This document shows, one piece after another, positions 56,601 through 63,216 of a stretch of DNA of 64,000 nt. Positions within the stretch are counted from its first letter, which is position 1; each line of letters begins with the position of its first letter. This DNA is from Echinarachnius parma. Its lineage: Eukaryota > Echinodermata > Echinoidea > Clypeasteroida > Echinarachniidae. The notes beneath the pieces were generated by a model. It had not been told where the DNA came from. It was given only the letters and a program-made list of their open reading frames with translations, and ran no database searches. The DNA lies in contig JBAMJV010005525.1 in assembly GCA_037951105.1 (NCBI GenBank), positions 1 through 64,000 of the forward strand, read 5' to 3'. The translations under genes were made by a program, and so were the position numbers.

Positions 56601-59449
56601 TTTAACAGTGTAGTATAATGTCATTCCTTCATTATTAGTGGACTTAGAAATTGTGAAATTTATACGTGTCTCGTTTTTTTGTGTGTGTTATTTTGATGCT
56701 TGTAAATACCATTGCAAAAATATATTGTTTACATTCCACCCACATTCCACTACAATTCAGCTTGTAGCTGCGAATGCGACATATTGTTTGCTGAAGAAGA
56801 TACCACTATTATGATAACTGAGTTCCTATCAATGACTCACGTACGGCGATAGTGAACAATTATTTTGATTGAATTCCAGGAGAATGTTCATAAAGTTGAA
56901 AATTGGAATATAATGAGTCACGTACCTGTTTGAAGATGGCATTGAAGACCTCAATGGGGTTGTTAAGGTCCACGCCCTGTGGTCCTGAGAATTGCTCTTC
57001 GTCGGCGATCTTCTTGTCGTCGAAGACATCCAGTTGAACGATCAGATCCAAATCATCGCTAGACGTTTTCCTTTGAATTTAAAAGAGAATGTGCACAATA
57101 ATTTGGTAATAATGAGAAAAAACAACATAGTATACGTGTATCTCTGCGGAGAGCAAATTATATATCCGGAAATCAACGAATCGGCGCCTATTTTGGTATA
57201 AAACGTGATTGGGGCATTATTCGCACTATATATACGAGTACCGGTGCATGGCGTAGCGCCAGGGAGCATGGGGGACGTACCCCCCCCCCCCCCCCCCGGC
57301 CCGGCCATAATTAGATTATAACGAAAGGGGGAAATCCTTAGTTTGCAAAATATAGCAAACATAGAGTGTGGGGTGTGCCCACAATAGCAAGTGGCGAGGG
57401 ATCAAGGGGGGGGGGGGGGGGGGGGGCTCCCGAGCTCGAGAACACCCCCCCCCCCCCCCCTTCAAGCTTGGCATTTGGTTCATTTATTTTGTTTGGCGGG
57501 GGGGGGGGGGGGGTTGCTTGTATAGCCGGTACTGCATTAGGGTTTACTTCTAAGGTAAAAGGATAATGTTGTTATTGTTGGAGCACGGCCCTCCCCTCTT
57601 GCAGAATTCCTGGGTACACCACTGACAAGGTCAGCATTATTATAATAAACTTACCTCAGATCTGTGAGAACGTCTAAAATCTTCAGCCCTGTATTGCACA
57701 AATACAAAAAAATATGGAATCATAATTGTCAGTTATCTTATAAGTAGCATTAAATTAACGTTGTTGTCATTATAAGGGGTATTATTAATTATAAAGCTTT
57801 ATTGACTTGATCATCATGAAAGGCGCATAATACATCCGATAAGTTGCAGTATTATGCCAATCAGACAATCATATTTATTTATAAATAATATTATACATTC
57901 ATTTCAAGTTATTGACACTTTCACTTCGATCCAAACTATCAAAATTACGTGTCGGTTTGATGTTCGAGTATACAACTTTTAACGTTTGTTGCATCAAAAC
58001 ATTGCGATGTTGCAGACATTTTTTCTTGCATAATTCGATTTCATTTTTTTTTTGTTTTTTTTGTAGAGATGCTTGATTTCCTAAAGCATTCAGTGAATGT
58101 TCCTTCCACGACGCAAATGGAAATGTTACAATAATACAAACCAAATTACAACTTCTACTACAGTACTTGACATACATACTTGAGAGTGGGACCTTATAAC
58201 CGGATATGGAAAACCAACAAGATTAGCACTCTCACATTAATGTTTCATTTAAACTTGAAGCAAGGCAAGCTCTTTACAGGAAATGTTTGTTTTGCCTGAT
58301 ATTATAGTTATAATTTCTCTATGGCAACACTATGTGGGCGCTATTTACGATACAAACCAATACAAACATAGACTTTAACAATAGAAAGGTATTATTTAGT
58401 GAGTTAGGCCTACGCACTTTAAAGTGATCCATTAACTTAATACGATTTTTTCCACATCATGATATTTGGGAATTCAATCATATACCAATATCATCGTGAG
58501 ATTCTTCTGAATGAAATGTAAACGTTTCACAGAAAAGGAACGTTGTTTACCTAGTGAAAAAAGGTGTGAAAATTGATGTCAGTTTTTATCACATTGATTA
58601 TGAATACAACGTGACTACTCTTTAAAGTGATATATTAAATAAATACGACGTTTCAACATCGTGCTATTTCGGAATTCAATCATATACCAATATCATCGTG
58701 ATATTCGTCTGAAAAGTTTCATAGAAAAAGAACGTTGCTTACCTAGTGAAAAGCGTTCCGGAACGCTCTTCATTCGATCATAAATATCTCCAAATCAAAA
58801 TGGGTTACCCATTTCATTCTTCTGTTACCACGAAGTTACAAGGTAAACCATAAATCTTAGAACTCCAAGTAAATTTTGGTTGAATATATATTATGACAAA
58901 GTTAATGGATTACTTTATTATCCTCTCCGTAAGATAAATAACGATGTCTTGATTTCATAAAAAGCTATTTGGGTTCTCTGGTCCTTGGTTTACTTACATA
59001 TGAACTCATTTCGTATATAATGTTCTTTGGGTTTTTCTGGTTTTGGGGCTCGGTACTCATGGCCCCGTTGCAGAAAGATAATATACACTCGATTGTAAGT
59101 TACAATTATACGAAATATTCGCGTTTCAACCAATCAGATTTGCGCATTTAGAACACATGATCTGATTTACAATTAATTGTAACTTACAATCGATTGTATC
59201 TCTTTCTGCAGCGGGGCCCATCATATTCTAATCCAATCTTAATTTGATGATGTTCTTTGGGTTCTCTGGTTTTGGGGTTCGGTACTTACATATAAATTCA
59301 TTTCGTATCCTAATTCGGTCTTCTACACAGTCGTTTGCAATGAGGATGCAATTGATGAAGGCCACCAATGTTGTCTTATAAGATGTCGTCGCCGCGTGTT
59401 GCAGTTCGTCGATGATGAGATTAAATCGGTGGTTCCGACTCTTCGTTTC
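27617..59449 (-). CDS. INF2: INF2-type inverted formin, 5' end beyond the window, 15 exons seen
   Basis: Seen: minus-strand exons 59449-59290, 57688-57655, 57070-56926, 46996-46163, 44013-43888, 42143-41979, 41411-41326, 40902-40802, 39458-39388, 38991-38884, 38105-38035, 37722-37602, 32510-32346, 31954-30236, 29620-27617 join in one frame: 5910 nt, 1969 residues and a TGA stop. Order: C-terminal half of the DID (1-170), poly-Pro FH1 (about 252-355), FH2 (about 363-740), long tail (740-1969). Known: INF2 nucleates and severs actin filaments, is held inactive by DID-DAD contact, and acts at the ER in mitochondrial fission. A DID before FH1 separates it from FHDC1. Odd: the tail is far longer than in vertebrates and ends in KKK with no CAAX box, so this end would not be prenylated. 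The N-terminal DID exons must lie beyond 64000. Confidence 0.92.
29860..29955. mobile_element. MITE family D end fragment, INF2 intron
   Basis: Ends in AAAGTTAATGGATCACTTTAA. Only the last ~95 bases are recognisable. Confidence 0.55.
29998..30222. repeat. GGGCCA-type repeat next to an INF2 exon donor
   Basis: TTAGCACTGGCCTAGGGCC to GCCCGAATGGGCCACAGC. It ends within about 10 bases of the tail exon donor and is what opens the frame beyond it. Confidence 0.6.
30236..31954 (-). CDS. INF2: INF2 tail exon 1 (573 codons)
   Basis: 1719 nt, phase 0, acceptor AAAACAG, donor GTAAAA. Starts with [20 protein letters not shown], the basic extension after FH2. A segment with LLHLLLAG followed by [11 protein letters not shown] (31485-31610) resembles a WH2/DAD (leucine-rich patch then basic cluster) and would be the autoinhibitory partner of the DID; this is inference. 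The rest is disordered, Ser/His/Asn-rich, with about three 23-residue imperfect repeats sharing HGNDSSEV at 30453-30650. Confidence 0.9.
32346..32510 (-). CDS. INF2: INF2 last FH2 exon (post domain)
   Basis: 165 nt, phase 0 to phase 0. Encodes [20 protein letters not shown] and [20 protein letters not shown], the conserved YFCED element at the end of formin FH2 domains. Confidence 0.95.
32608..36900. mobile_element. 4.3 kb inverted-repeat-bounded block with dispersed TCACGGACGTTCG motifs, INF2 intron
   Basis: Two ~35-bp inverted ends lie near 32608-32643 and 36867-36903; both contain GGGTCAGA and the palindrome AAAAGTGCACTTTT. About 14 copies of TCACGGACGTTCG or close variants lie inside, in both orientations: 32802, 33171, 33192, 33541, 33562, 33916, 33937, 35792, 35960, 35986, 36131, 36148, 36313, 36491. 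None lies between about 33950 and 35790. The interior is AT-rich, with a poly-G tract at 35162-35176, and has no transposase-like ORF. I do not recognise the family. Confidence 0.6.
37244..37593. mobile_element. MITE of the same class ending 8-9 bases from an INF2 donor
   Basis: Ends TACAGTAGAACCTCTTAA and TGAGGTTTCGCTGTA. A second nested palindromic stretch (GAAACCAATTGAAA, 37360-37440) lies inside. Confidence 0.65.
37602..37722 (-). CDS. INF2: INF2 FH2 coiled-coil exon
   Basis: 121 nt, phase 2 to phase 0. Encodes [20 protein letters not shown] and [11 protein letters not shown], the FH2 coiled-coil segment. The acceptor CATCAAG is weak, and an inverted-repeat element ends 8-9 bases past the donor. 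Confidence 0.88.
38035..38105 (-). CDS. INF2: INF2 FH2 exon
   Basis: 71 nt, phase 0 to phase 2, acceptor TTACAG, donor GTGAGT. Encodes [20 protein letters not shown], the charged helix after LLHYVA. Confidence 0.92.
38884..38991 (-). CDS. INF2: INF2 FH2 exon
   Basis: 108 nt, phase 0 to phase 0. Encodes [20 protein letters not shown] then NLLHYVAQ, the G-x-A-x-GF(K/R)-x-SLLKL signature of FH2. Confidence 0.95.
39033..39360 (-). mobile_element. MITE family A copy, INF2 intron
   Basis: Reverse orientation. The distal inverted end is missing or decayed near 39360, about 30 bases from an FH2 exon donor. Confidence 0.8.
39388..39458 (-). CDS. INF2: INF2 FH2 exon with GNF(I/L)N motif
   Basis: 71 nt, phase 1 to phase 0. 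Encodes [17 protein letters not shown], the signature GNF-x-N segment of FH2 domains. A MITE ends within about 30 bases of its donor. Confidence 0.93.
39763..39811 (-). mobile_element. tRNA-derived SINE head fragment (inverse)
   Basis: Minus strand GCACCGGTCTAGCAATCCGG then GGTCTCGGGTTCGAATCCCG. Faces away from a second copy about 110 bases further on. Confidence 0.65.
39920..40065 (+). mobile_element. tRNA-derived SINE (AGC anticodon-like loop)
   Basis: A box TAGCTCAGTCGGTAAGAGC, anticodon-like CTAGCAA loop with only four stem pairs, B box GGGTTCGAATCCC. Then a tail with TTTCTTTGCTC and TATATTTCTGGTCAG shared with 54747-54865. The acceptor stem is imperfect. Confidence 0.7.
40096..40745 (+). 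mobile_element. SINE (interrupted by a palindromic MITE), INF2 intron
   Basis: 40096-40250 and 40598-40745 are two halves of one element. The right end carries a tRNA-like promoter on the minus strand (TGGTAGAGCGCGTGCC, then GTCCCGAGTTAAAACTCG). A related fragment lies at 32555-32610, immediately left of the 4.3 kb block. Confidence 0.65.
40233..40615. mobile_element. Long palindromic MITE (40254-40594) inside a SINE, with an 18-bp flanking repeat
   Basis: The two arms of about 165 bp are nearly perfect inverted copies (GGGGTGTTTCAC at the tip, GATCTTAGCACTAAGAT inside). GGGTCCCCATTTATACAC flanks it at 40233-40250 and 40598-40615. The flanks are one SINE split in two. Confidence 0.82.
40802..40902 (-). 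CDS. INF2: INF2 FH2 exon
   Basis: 101 nt, phase 2 to phase 1. Encodes [20 protein letters not shown] and [12 protein letters not shown]. The LRIECMLL motif is characteristic of the INF2/FHDC1 branch. Confidence 0.93.
41326..41411 (-). CDS. INF2: INF2 FH2 exon
   Basis: 86 nt, phase 0 to phase 2, acceptor TTTTTCAG, donor GTAAGT. Encodes [20 protein letters not shown] and SLVAVP, the helix pair after LPEKDE in FH2 domains. Confidence 0.92.
41979..42143 (-). CDS. INF2: INF2 FH2 exon: core helices
   Basis: 165 nt, phase 0 to phase 0. Encodes [18 protein letters not shown] and [14 protein letters not shown]. The NVHIFLKQF segment carries the conserved FH2 Ile position used in actin binding by formins. 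Confidence 0.95.
42144..43887. other. INF2 intron between two FH2 exons
   Basis: Starts with a MITE family D-like end (AAAGTGATCCATTAACTTTG at 42161), has a G run at 42443-42464 and an (AATG)n stretch at 42615-42630, then the CACTGTG element. The remainder shows nothing recognisable. Confidence 0.5.
43441..43770. mobile_element. 330-bp MITE made of CACTGTG palindromes, INF2 intron
   Basis: Starts TACCCTAC and ends GTAGGGTA, with inverted ends that stay similar for about 60 bp. The interior holds around twenty copies of CACTGTG/CACAGTG (the 5-mer is self-complementary apart from the centre), so the whole element can fold on itself. No coding potential. Confidence 0.8.
43888..44013 (-). CDS. 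INF2: INF2 FH2 exon (42 codons)
   Basis: 126 nt, acceptor ACACAG, donor GTATTG. Encodes [12 protein letters not shown] then a Lys/Glu-rich loop ([18 protein letters not shown]), equivalent to the region after the FH2 lasso. Its 5' half and upstream intron are repeated at 44656-44800, 44801-44937 and 45471-45630. Confidence 0.87.
44113..44655 (-). mobile_element. MITE family C, second copy (inverse orientation), INF2 intron
   Basis: About 543 bp, alignable over its full length to 3868-4413 in reverse orientation. Inserted in the duplicated exon-boundary array. Confidence 0.85.
44656..44800 (-). pseudogene. INF2: Decayed duplicate 1 of INF2 FH2 exon 5' half plus intron
   Basis: Shares the exon's acceptor region (CACAG then ATTGACGCCGACTG on the minus strand) with 43980-44112, with a deletion of about 13 bases in the coding part. 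Abuts a TTAA-type MITE at 44655. Confidence 0.75.
44801..44937 (-). pseudogene. INF2: Decayed duplicate 2 of the same INF2 exon boundary
   Basis: Carries the same internal deletion as duplicate 1 and extends further into the exon (CTGTCAGCC-like end). It is therefore a later duplication of the deleted form. Confidence 0.75.
44938..45449. mobile_element. MITE with ~160-bp inverted arms, inside the INF2 exon duplication array
   Basis: Arms begin AAAAAACGGAACGGGGCACT and end with the reverse complement. They stay similar through the GTTACTATATT-type and CATTTTGTTAC segments. The middle encodes nothing recognisable. Confidence 0.8.
45471..45630 (-). pseudogene. INF2: Decayed duplicate 3 of the same INF2 exon boundary
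   Basis: More diverged. It keeps the acceptor-side ACACAGATTG and the downstream intron block ending in GTTTGGAGCAAA on the plus strand. It is separated from duplicate 2 by a long inverted-repeat element (44938-45449). Confidence 0.65.
46163..46996 (-). CDS. INF2: INF2 exon: end of DID, FH1 and start of FH2
   Basis: 834 nt, phase 0 to phase 0. Begins with [13 protein letters not shown] and [16 protein letters not shown] (last DID helices), then a Ser/Arg-rich linker, then FH1 at 46271-46582 with at least six runs of five or more prolines. It ends in [15 protein letters not shown] and NSIWNKVNQ, the FH2 lasso and linker start. FH1 binds profilin-actin in the family. Gly-rich plus-strand ORFs here are shadows of the Pro codons. 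Confidence 0.94.
47067..47877 (+). mobile_element. MITE family B, longer relative (~810 bp), INF2 intron
   Basis: Ends TTAAAGTGAGCCACCGCCC and GGGTGGTGGTACCCTTTAA. Includes a segment (47210-47300) similar to 8900-8985 in PDZD8 intron 5 (TTCTATTGTCTAGGAAC-like). The middle holds an unrecognised 84-codon minus-strand ORF without family similarity. Confidence 0.65.
47873..48252 (-). mobile_element. MITE family A copy abutting a family B element, INF2 intron
   Basis: Full-length. Its first TTTAAAGGG is shared with the last bases of the element at 47067-47877. Confidence 0.83.
48613..48685 (-). mobile_element. tRNA-derived sequence (tRNA-Glu-like), INF2 intron
   Basis: Minus strand GGTCTAGTGGTCAGAGC (A box), TCTTCAC loop region, CCCAGGTTCGAACCCAGG (B box). 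Stems are partly unpaired; most likely a SINE head or tRNA pseudogene. Confidence 0.55.
48689..48856. mobile_element. Palindromic MITE (CCGTTGCAG type), second copy
   Basis: GGGCTCCGTTGCAGAAGGAG to CCCTTTCTGCAATGAGGCTC. Directly abuts a tRNA-like sequence at 48613-48685. Confidence 0.8.
48893..49690. repeat. Minisatellite of about five ~160-bp units, INF2 intron
   Basis: TATCATTAGTTATTATTATC recurs at about 49029, 49191, 49348 and 49516, with related forms at 48893 and 49678 (periods roughly 136-168). Each unit has TTTGCTGTCTAGCACAAAG. Confidence 0.85.
49790..49870. mobile_element. MITE family A solo hairpin (81 bp)
   Basis: Only the two ends remain (TTAAAGGGATCTAG and CTAGATCCCTTTAA) with about 45 bp between them, an internal-deletion derivative. 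Confidence 0.8.
50322..50718. mobile_element. MITE family D (TTAAAGTGATCCATTAAC ends), INF2 intron
   Basis: Ends AAAGTAATCCATTAAT and GTTAATGGATCACATTAA. Internal AGCGTTCCGGAAGGCCGGA palindrome. Confidence 0.75.
51349..51520. mobile_element. MITE with AACCTCGTTATAACGAG ends, INF2 intron
   Basis: CAATGAAACCTCGTTATAAC at the left; GAGGTTCAACTGTA at the right. Same class as 24992-25282. Confidence 0.7.
52165..52245 (+). repeat. G/C-run repeat copy beside the foldback element
   Basis: CAGTGGTGTAGCCCCGGGAG, ATGGGGGCAAGAG, then a run of about 17 C and AATAAAAAAATT. Confidence 0.7.
52346..53155. mobile_element. Foldback element of 16-bp tandem units (TU/FB-like)
   Basis: Left arm (52362-52735) is an array of GGTTCGTTATTCCGAA and variants. 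Right arm (52866-53140) is the same array in inverse orientation, with a spacer of about 130 bp. The 10-mer CGTTACGCAA occurs at 52346-52355 and again at 53146-53155, directly outside the arms, as expected for a target-site duplication. Arms of short tandem units are the hallmark of Drosophila FB and sea urchin TU elements. The outermost 6 bases of the two arms do not match well. Confidence 0.75.
53205..53345. repeat. G/C-run repeat copies after the foldback element
   Basis: A run of about 22 C, then GGCTACGCTACGGCACTAGG, CATGGGGCACGTGCACCCC and a second C-rich run. Confidence 0.65.
53350..53735. repeat. Diverged tandem duplication (~190-bp unit)
   Basis: AATTGTACCAATTAATGAAT and GGGAGAGATAAA near 53480-53545 recur in altered form (AATTGTACCAATAAATTAAT, TGAGAGATAAA) near 53665-53730. 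Together with the preceding C-run piece this may be a tail of that repeat family. Confidence 0.55.
54107..54172 (-). mobile_element. tRNA-derived SINE head fragment
   Basis: Minus strand TAGCTTAGTTGGTAGAGTAC then TAGCAATCTGGAGGTCTC. Degraded B box. Confidence 0.6.
54747..54865 (+). mobile_element. tRNA-derived SINE, second full copy
   Basis: Near-identical to 39920-40065, including upstream GAGCAATGAAAATTAAGGGG, which suggests the repeat extends left of the tRNA-like head. Confidence 0.7.
55785..55920 (-). repeat. G/C-run repeat copy
   Basis: A run of about 18 C at 55831-55848, then AATAATTTGACAC and GTGCCCCCAAACCACGCTAC. Confidence 0.65.
56086..56613. mobile_element. Inverted-repeat element carrying a tRNA-like module, INF2 intron
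   Basis: Ends share CTGTTAAAACGCTGTGTAAA in inverse orientation, with subterminal CAACAACTTGTTGAA-type palindromes. A tRNA-derived segment (minus strand, about 56325-56402; A box TAGCGCAGTCGGTAGAG, B box GGTTCGAATCC) sits in the middle. The tRNA-like part lacks a convincing anticodon arm. Confidence 0.7.
56926..57070 (-). CDS. INF2: INF2 DID exon
   Basis: 145 nt, phase 2 to phase 0, donor GTACGT. Encodes [20 protein letters not shown] and [13 protein letters not shown], matching the INF2 DID helices before the dimerisation part. The acceptor TTCAAAG has a weak pyrimidine tract. Confidence 0.9.
57238..57540. repeat. Cluster of G and C runs between INF2 DID exons
   Basis: C run (57281-57298), G run (about 57406-57427), C run (about 57446-57461) and G run (57499-57514), with GGCGTAGCGCCAGGGAGCAT at the left. 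All lie in the intron between 57070 and 57655. Confidence 0.7.
57655..57688 (-). CDS. INF2: INF2 DID micro-exon
   Basis: Only 34 nt, acceptor ATACAG, donor GTAAGT. Supplies [11 protein letters not shown], which completes the helix after RNEFI and keeps the frame (phase 1 to phase 2). It is too short to stand out alone; frame continuity and family match identify it. Confidence 0.85.
58419..58921. mobile_element. Two adjoining MITE family D copies
   Basis: A left-end fragment (58419-58620) is followed directly by a second copy ending GTTAATGGATTACTTTA near 58917. Both share CAATCATATACCAATATCAT. Confidence 0.72.
59061..59218. mobile_element. 158-bp palindromic MITE (GGCCCCGTTGCAGAAAGATA ends)
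   Basis: Both ends intact. ACAATCGATTGTAAGTTACA-type palindromes inside. Related copies lie at 48689-48856, and degraded ones at about 3411-3560 and 23800-23925. Confidence 0.83.
59290..59449 (-). CDS. INF2: INF2 DID exon (first one visible)
   Basis: 160 nt, starts in phase 0 after TTTGCAG, donor GTAAGT, ends phase 1. Encodes [33 protein letters not shown] and RIRNEFI, the armadillo-type helices of a formin diaphanous-inhibitory domain. Confidence 0.9.
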
Positions 59450-59652
59450 CTGCAAACACAATCGATATTTGTATTTATTTGTGTGTCCATTTATTTGATA
59501 TTTTGTATAATATGTTCATTTATTTGTTTTAATTCATGTATTTATTCATTTATTAATTTATTAAGTTTGATTTTTTGTTTTCTTCTTTTTTCTAAATGAT
59601 AAAAATGCTTACATCAAATTAGTATTGTCCACATAAATTTAAACAAATAAAC

Positions 59653-60359
59653 TTAAAGGAGAATTCCGGACGAGTTTAAACAAATTACAGTATATTGGAA
59701 ATAAATCTAGGGATGTGCTTGAATATTTTCAGGATTTGACTCTCTTTGGTTGATTTCTAAGAGATTTTTCTAATGTCATTAACTCTGAGGAAATAATTAA
59801 ATTTATTGCACACAATCATGAGACCATTATGTAGCACCCTCACTTTGCTCAATTTCTTGAGTAGGCTTGAATCCGGTGCCACTGCATTGTGATCACTGCA
59901 TGTGTCATTCATAATAGCCGGTCATGCAGAGCCAGCAAATTCAATAACCACGTTTACAGGACTTTGTGTCTATTCAAATTCCAATGAAAGCCAAACGTTT
60001 TACAATTTCGGGCAGGCAAGTATTTTCAAACGGTTCAACAATGTAGAAATGCTCAAAGGCACGGTTGAATGGCGCATCGTGGACTAAACTATTCATGATC
60101 GAGCATTGTATGGTCCGATCAAAAGAGCACATTCGCTGCAGTGTAAAAACATAGATAGGCGCATAGTGAGGGTCGCACGTCACAAATTGGTGCATTGTGG
60201 GATAGAACAAGCTCGCTCGCGAAGTTGTGTCATTAGAATTTCAAAGCCAATTATAAGAACCCACAATCATACTTTTTTCATACAAAATTGTGTTTATTGA
60301 CCTAGAATATCTGTCTATCAATCATTAGAAGCTTTAACTCGAGTGGAAGTCCACTTTAA
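59653..60359. mobile_element. Inverted-repeat element (TTAAAGGAGAATTCCGG type)
   Basis: Ends TTAAAGGAGAATTCCGGAC and its approximate complement at 60335-60359 (about 700 bp). No coding region recognised inside. Confidence 0.5.
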
Positions 60360-60459
60360 GAATACAGAAAGTACTGTAAACACAACATGTCTAAAGACAT
60401 AGAGTGGGGTAGTCCCCTATAAGTGTCCCTTATATGTTTCTATAGAGCCAGCCACAGCA

Positions 60460-60545
60460 CAGGCTTGTTATGGAAGGCTCCAATGATTTGCATTATTATT
60501 ATAATTAATGCAGATCATTGAAGCCTTCAATAACAAGCCTTTAGC
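60460..60545. repeat. Small hairpin repeat
   Basis: GGCTTGTTATGGAAGGCT and its near complement AGCCTTCAATAACAAGCC enclose TTATTATTATAATTAATG. Looks like a minimal MITE. Confidence 0.65.
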
Positions 60546-62363
60546 TTCTATCGGCTACACCAAACAATTAAGAATATTTGCAAATATGTTTGTATTTCAC
60601 GTGTTCCTAAAAAGCGGAAATAATTCAAATCAAATATCCATTTAAAATATAGTTGCAATTTTGTAAACACTTTTCTGATTTAGATGTTTCGAGAATGTTT
60701 GCAACTACAGTTGCAGGGGCAAGGTGAACATCTAATGCGTTGTACATGTACATAACATCCCCCAAATAAGGTGCGCTTGCATGATTATTTATAGGTTTCA
60801 TTAAGATCATCTGATTCTTGTGGGTAACTTCATAATGATGCATATTCTGTCAGGTGAGAGTGAGAACGGCATGAAGTCCTTTTTGTATAAATTGGGTTAT
60901 GCTCCATCGTTTATGTGTGCAGAGTCTTCGCTAAGTGATGCCAAATGTTCAGGTGACAATTATTTACAATTTTGGGGATGCTCATCAAAAATAAAAGGGA
61001 GCTATTTTTTTTTTTTTTTCAGGCATGCTGTTAAGTGACATTTTCTTTTTATATAAGACAATAACCTCGCAACTTTTGAAATTTGGCTTGCAGAAGAGGA
61101 ACTGTCCCTTTAAAACGTGTATATCTTTGAAGTATAGAAAGTGACATAGCGCCCTTCTCTTTCTCAATCGACGATTTCTTCGAAGCCATCTGTCTGTCTG
61201 ACCTCATGAAGGCAAAAGTGAAACTATTTAACGAAAACATGATGACGAATGACCTAAAAAGACGCATTATGGATCGAAGCAACCGTGAAGGCATTCCCAC
61301 ATTCCACGGACAAAGAAAATTGTCTAATGAGCGTTTAGAATGAGGATTACAATAATGCCCTCATTGACAATACAATATGGAGCAATTAACTTAAAGCCGC
61401 TCCCGAATAATCATATCGATCGAAGCTAGTAGCTAGACCGTAGTACCCAATTTCATTTAAGTGGAGAAAACACAATCATTTGCATTCAAAGCTGATTGTA
61501 TGTTTGTATATATTGGCTAGGAATTGAATCGATAGCGGCCAGAACGGCAGCAAATTACTGTATATAAATTGCCTGAATAATGTGATATGGTTAATGTTAA
61601 GTACCAGTATGTGACGGTGGACAATTAAGAAAGATCATAATGATTACGGAGATAACTTAGTCCAAACTCTCATCTTAATTGAGAGAACAGCCCATTATAT
61701 GTAGTTTGCACGTTGTTTATCTGTCTTCAATTTGCTCGAGTTGATATCAATAAGACCAGCGTACTGATTGTCAACGAGCATGGTACTCAAAATGTCCGCA
61801 TATAGGCTAGTAATGTGTTTAATATACATGATCTATCGACATGAAAATGAAAACATCTCAAAGTAAATGGACACATGCATGGACAAAATAATACAATAAT
61901 ATTATGATATTAAATAAATAATTACGCGTATAAAACACCAACCAATTGGCAATTAACATTTCATTTTATATACAGTATACTTGGTTGCATTTGGTTTATT
62001 AAAAGATTATCGTTTGTAATTATTGAACACATTCATACAAATCATAATGCATATTTAATCTACATATCAAATAAAACAGGAAGTAACGCAGTATACAAAT
62101 TTACAGGAAAAATAAAAGTAGAACAAATATTATCTAAAATATATTCTAAAGTGTGATGATCTCAAATATAAACTATAATAATACATGCTGAAAGTATATG
62201 CATGGGATGGAAGCAGGAGAGGAGAAATAAAAGAACACTATACGAATATAAAGAATATAAACAATATGAATAATCAGATGAAGAGATAGAGAAGAAGACG
62301 AAGATGAACACAGAATTCATACAATATGTATTTATGGTGATAATCAGGTGAAGTGTGGAAGAT

Positions 62364-62755
62364 CAAAGGGATCTAGTAACTAATTTGAATTGTTGGCATG
62401 TGCAGAAACTCCAGAAAGTGATGAATGGTTGGTATAATGTGTCGTTTGTGATCTGAAATTATGTCCTCCGAGTATTGTTGTGACAATTTTATGATAAATG
62501 GATGTTATAATTATGGTCGAGTAATGAGCGAACATGCAAAGTGATATTTGCTTTACAGTGCACTGACTTTGTATCGAGTTATGACTATCAAGTGGATAGT
62601 TAAAATCCAAACACTATACTCGTTAATATATTTCTAACAAAAGGGAAATTAGAGAGAAAAAAACCTGTTTCATGCTTCTACTGCATGGAGATACGAATAC
62701 AACAATGTATGATATAACCACTAGAGTTCTTAGTAAGTTTTGTGTATAATAACGG
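62364..62755 (+). mobile_element. MITE family A copy, 3' end decayed
   Basis: Starts AAAGGGATCTAGTAAC. The internal landmarks are present; the terminal CTAGATCCC is not seen. Confidence 0.75.
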
Positions 62756-62819
62756 GAACGCATGGAAGAACATTTAAAAGAAAAGTTGCAAGTGAGTTTG
62801 GCTGCCAAAGTTACTATCT

Positions 62820-63216
62820 ACTGTTTACCATGAACCTGTGTTTTACTAACTATAATATAACTAAACACTTATAACTGGGGTGTACGATTTGAGAGGGTAA
62901 TACATGTACTAAGATATTGACAAAGCAATCAACTTCAGGGGGAGCCTCCCAATCACACACCCTAAATATAACACTTACTTTGGGTTTTGCCAATTATTCA
63001 TCATTCAAATTTACTAGATCTGTTTACCATGAACCTGTGTTTTACTAACTACAATAGGAGTAAACACTTATAAACTGTGTACAGTGTACAATTTGAGAGG
63101 GTAATACATTGAAAAGGCAATCAACTTCAGTTCAGTGGGAGCCTTCCAAACACATGCAAATCCTAAATGTAACACTGTCTTACTTTTGGTTTTGGTTTTG
63201 CCAATTATACATCATT
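62820..63216. repeat. Tandem duplication, ~195-bp unit
   Basis: TGTTTACCATGAACCTGTGT starts both units (62822 and 63022), and both end GCCAATTAT-CATCATTC. Some indels. Confidence 0.85.

Noticed and set aside
61049..61300. Candidate INF2 first exon (MASKKSSIEKEKG)
   Set aside because: No DID similarity and no convincing donor after the coding part; the N-terminal DID helices are also missing between it and 59449.
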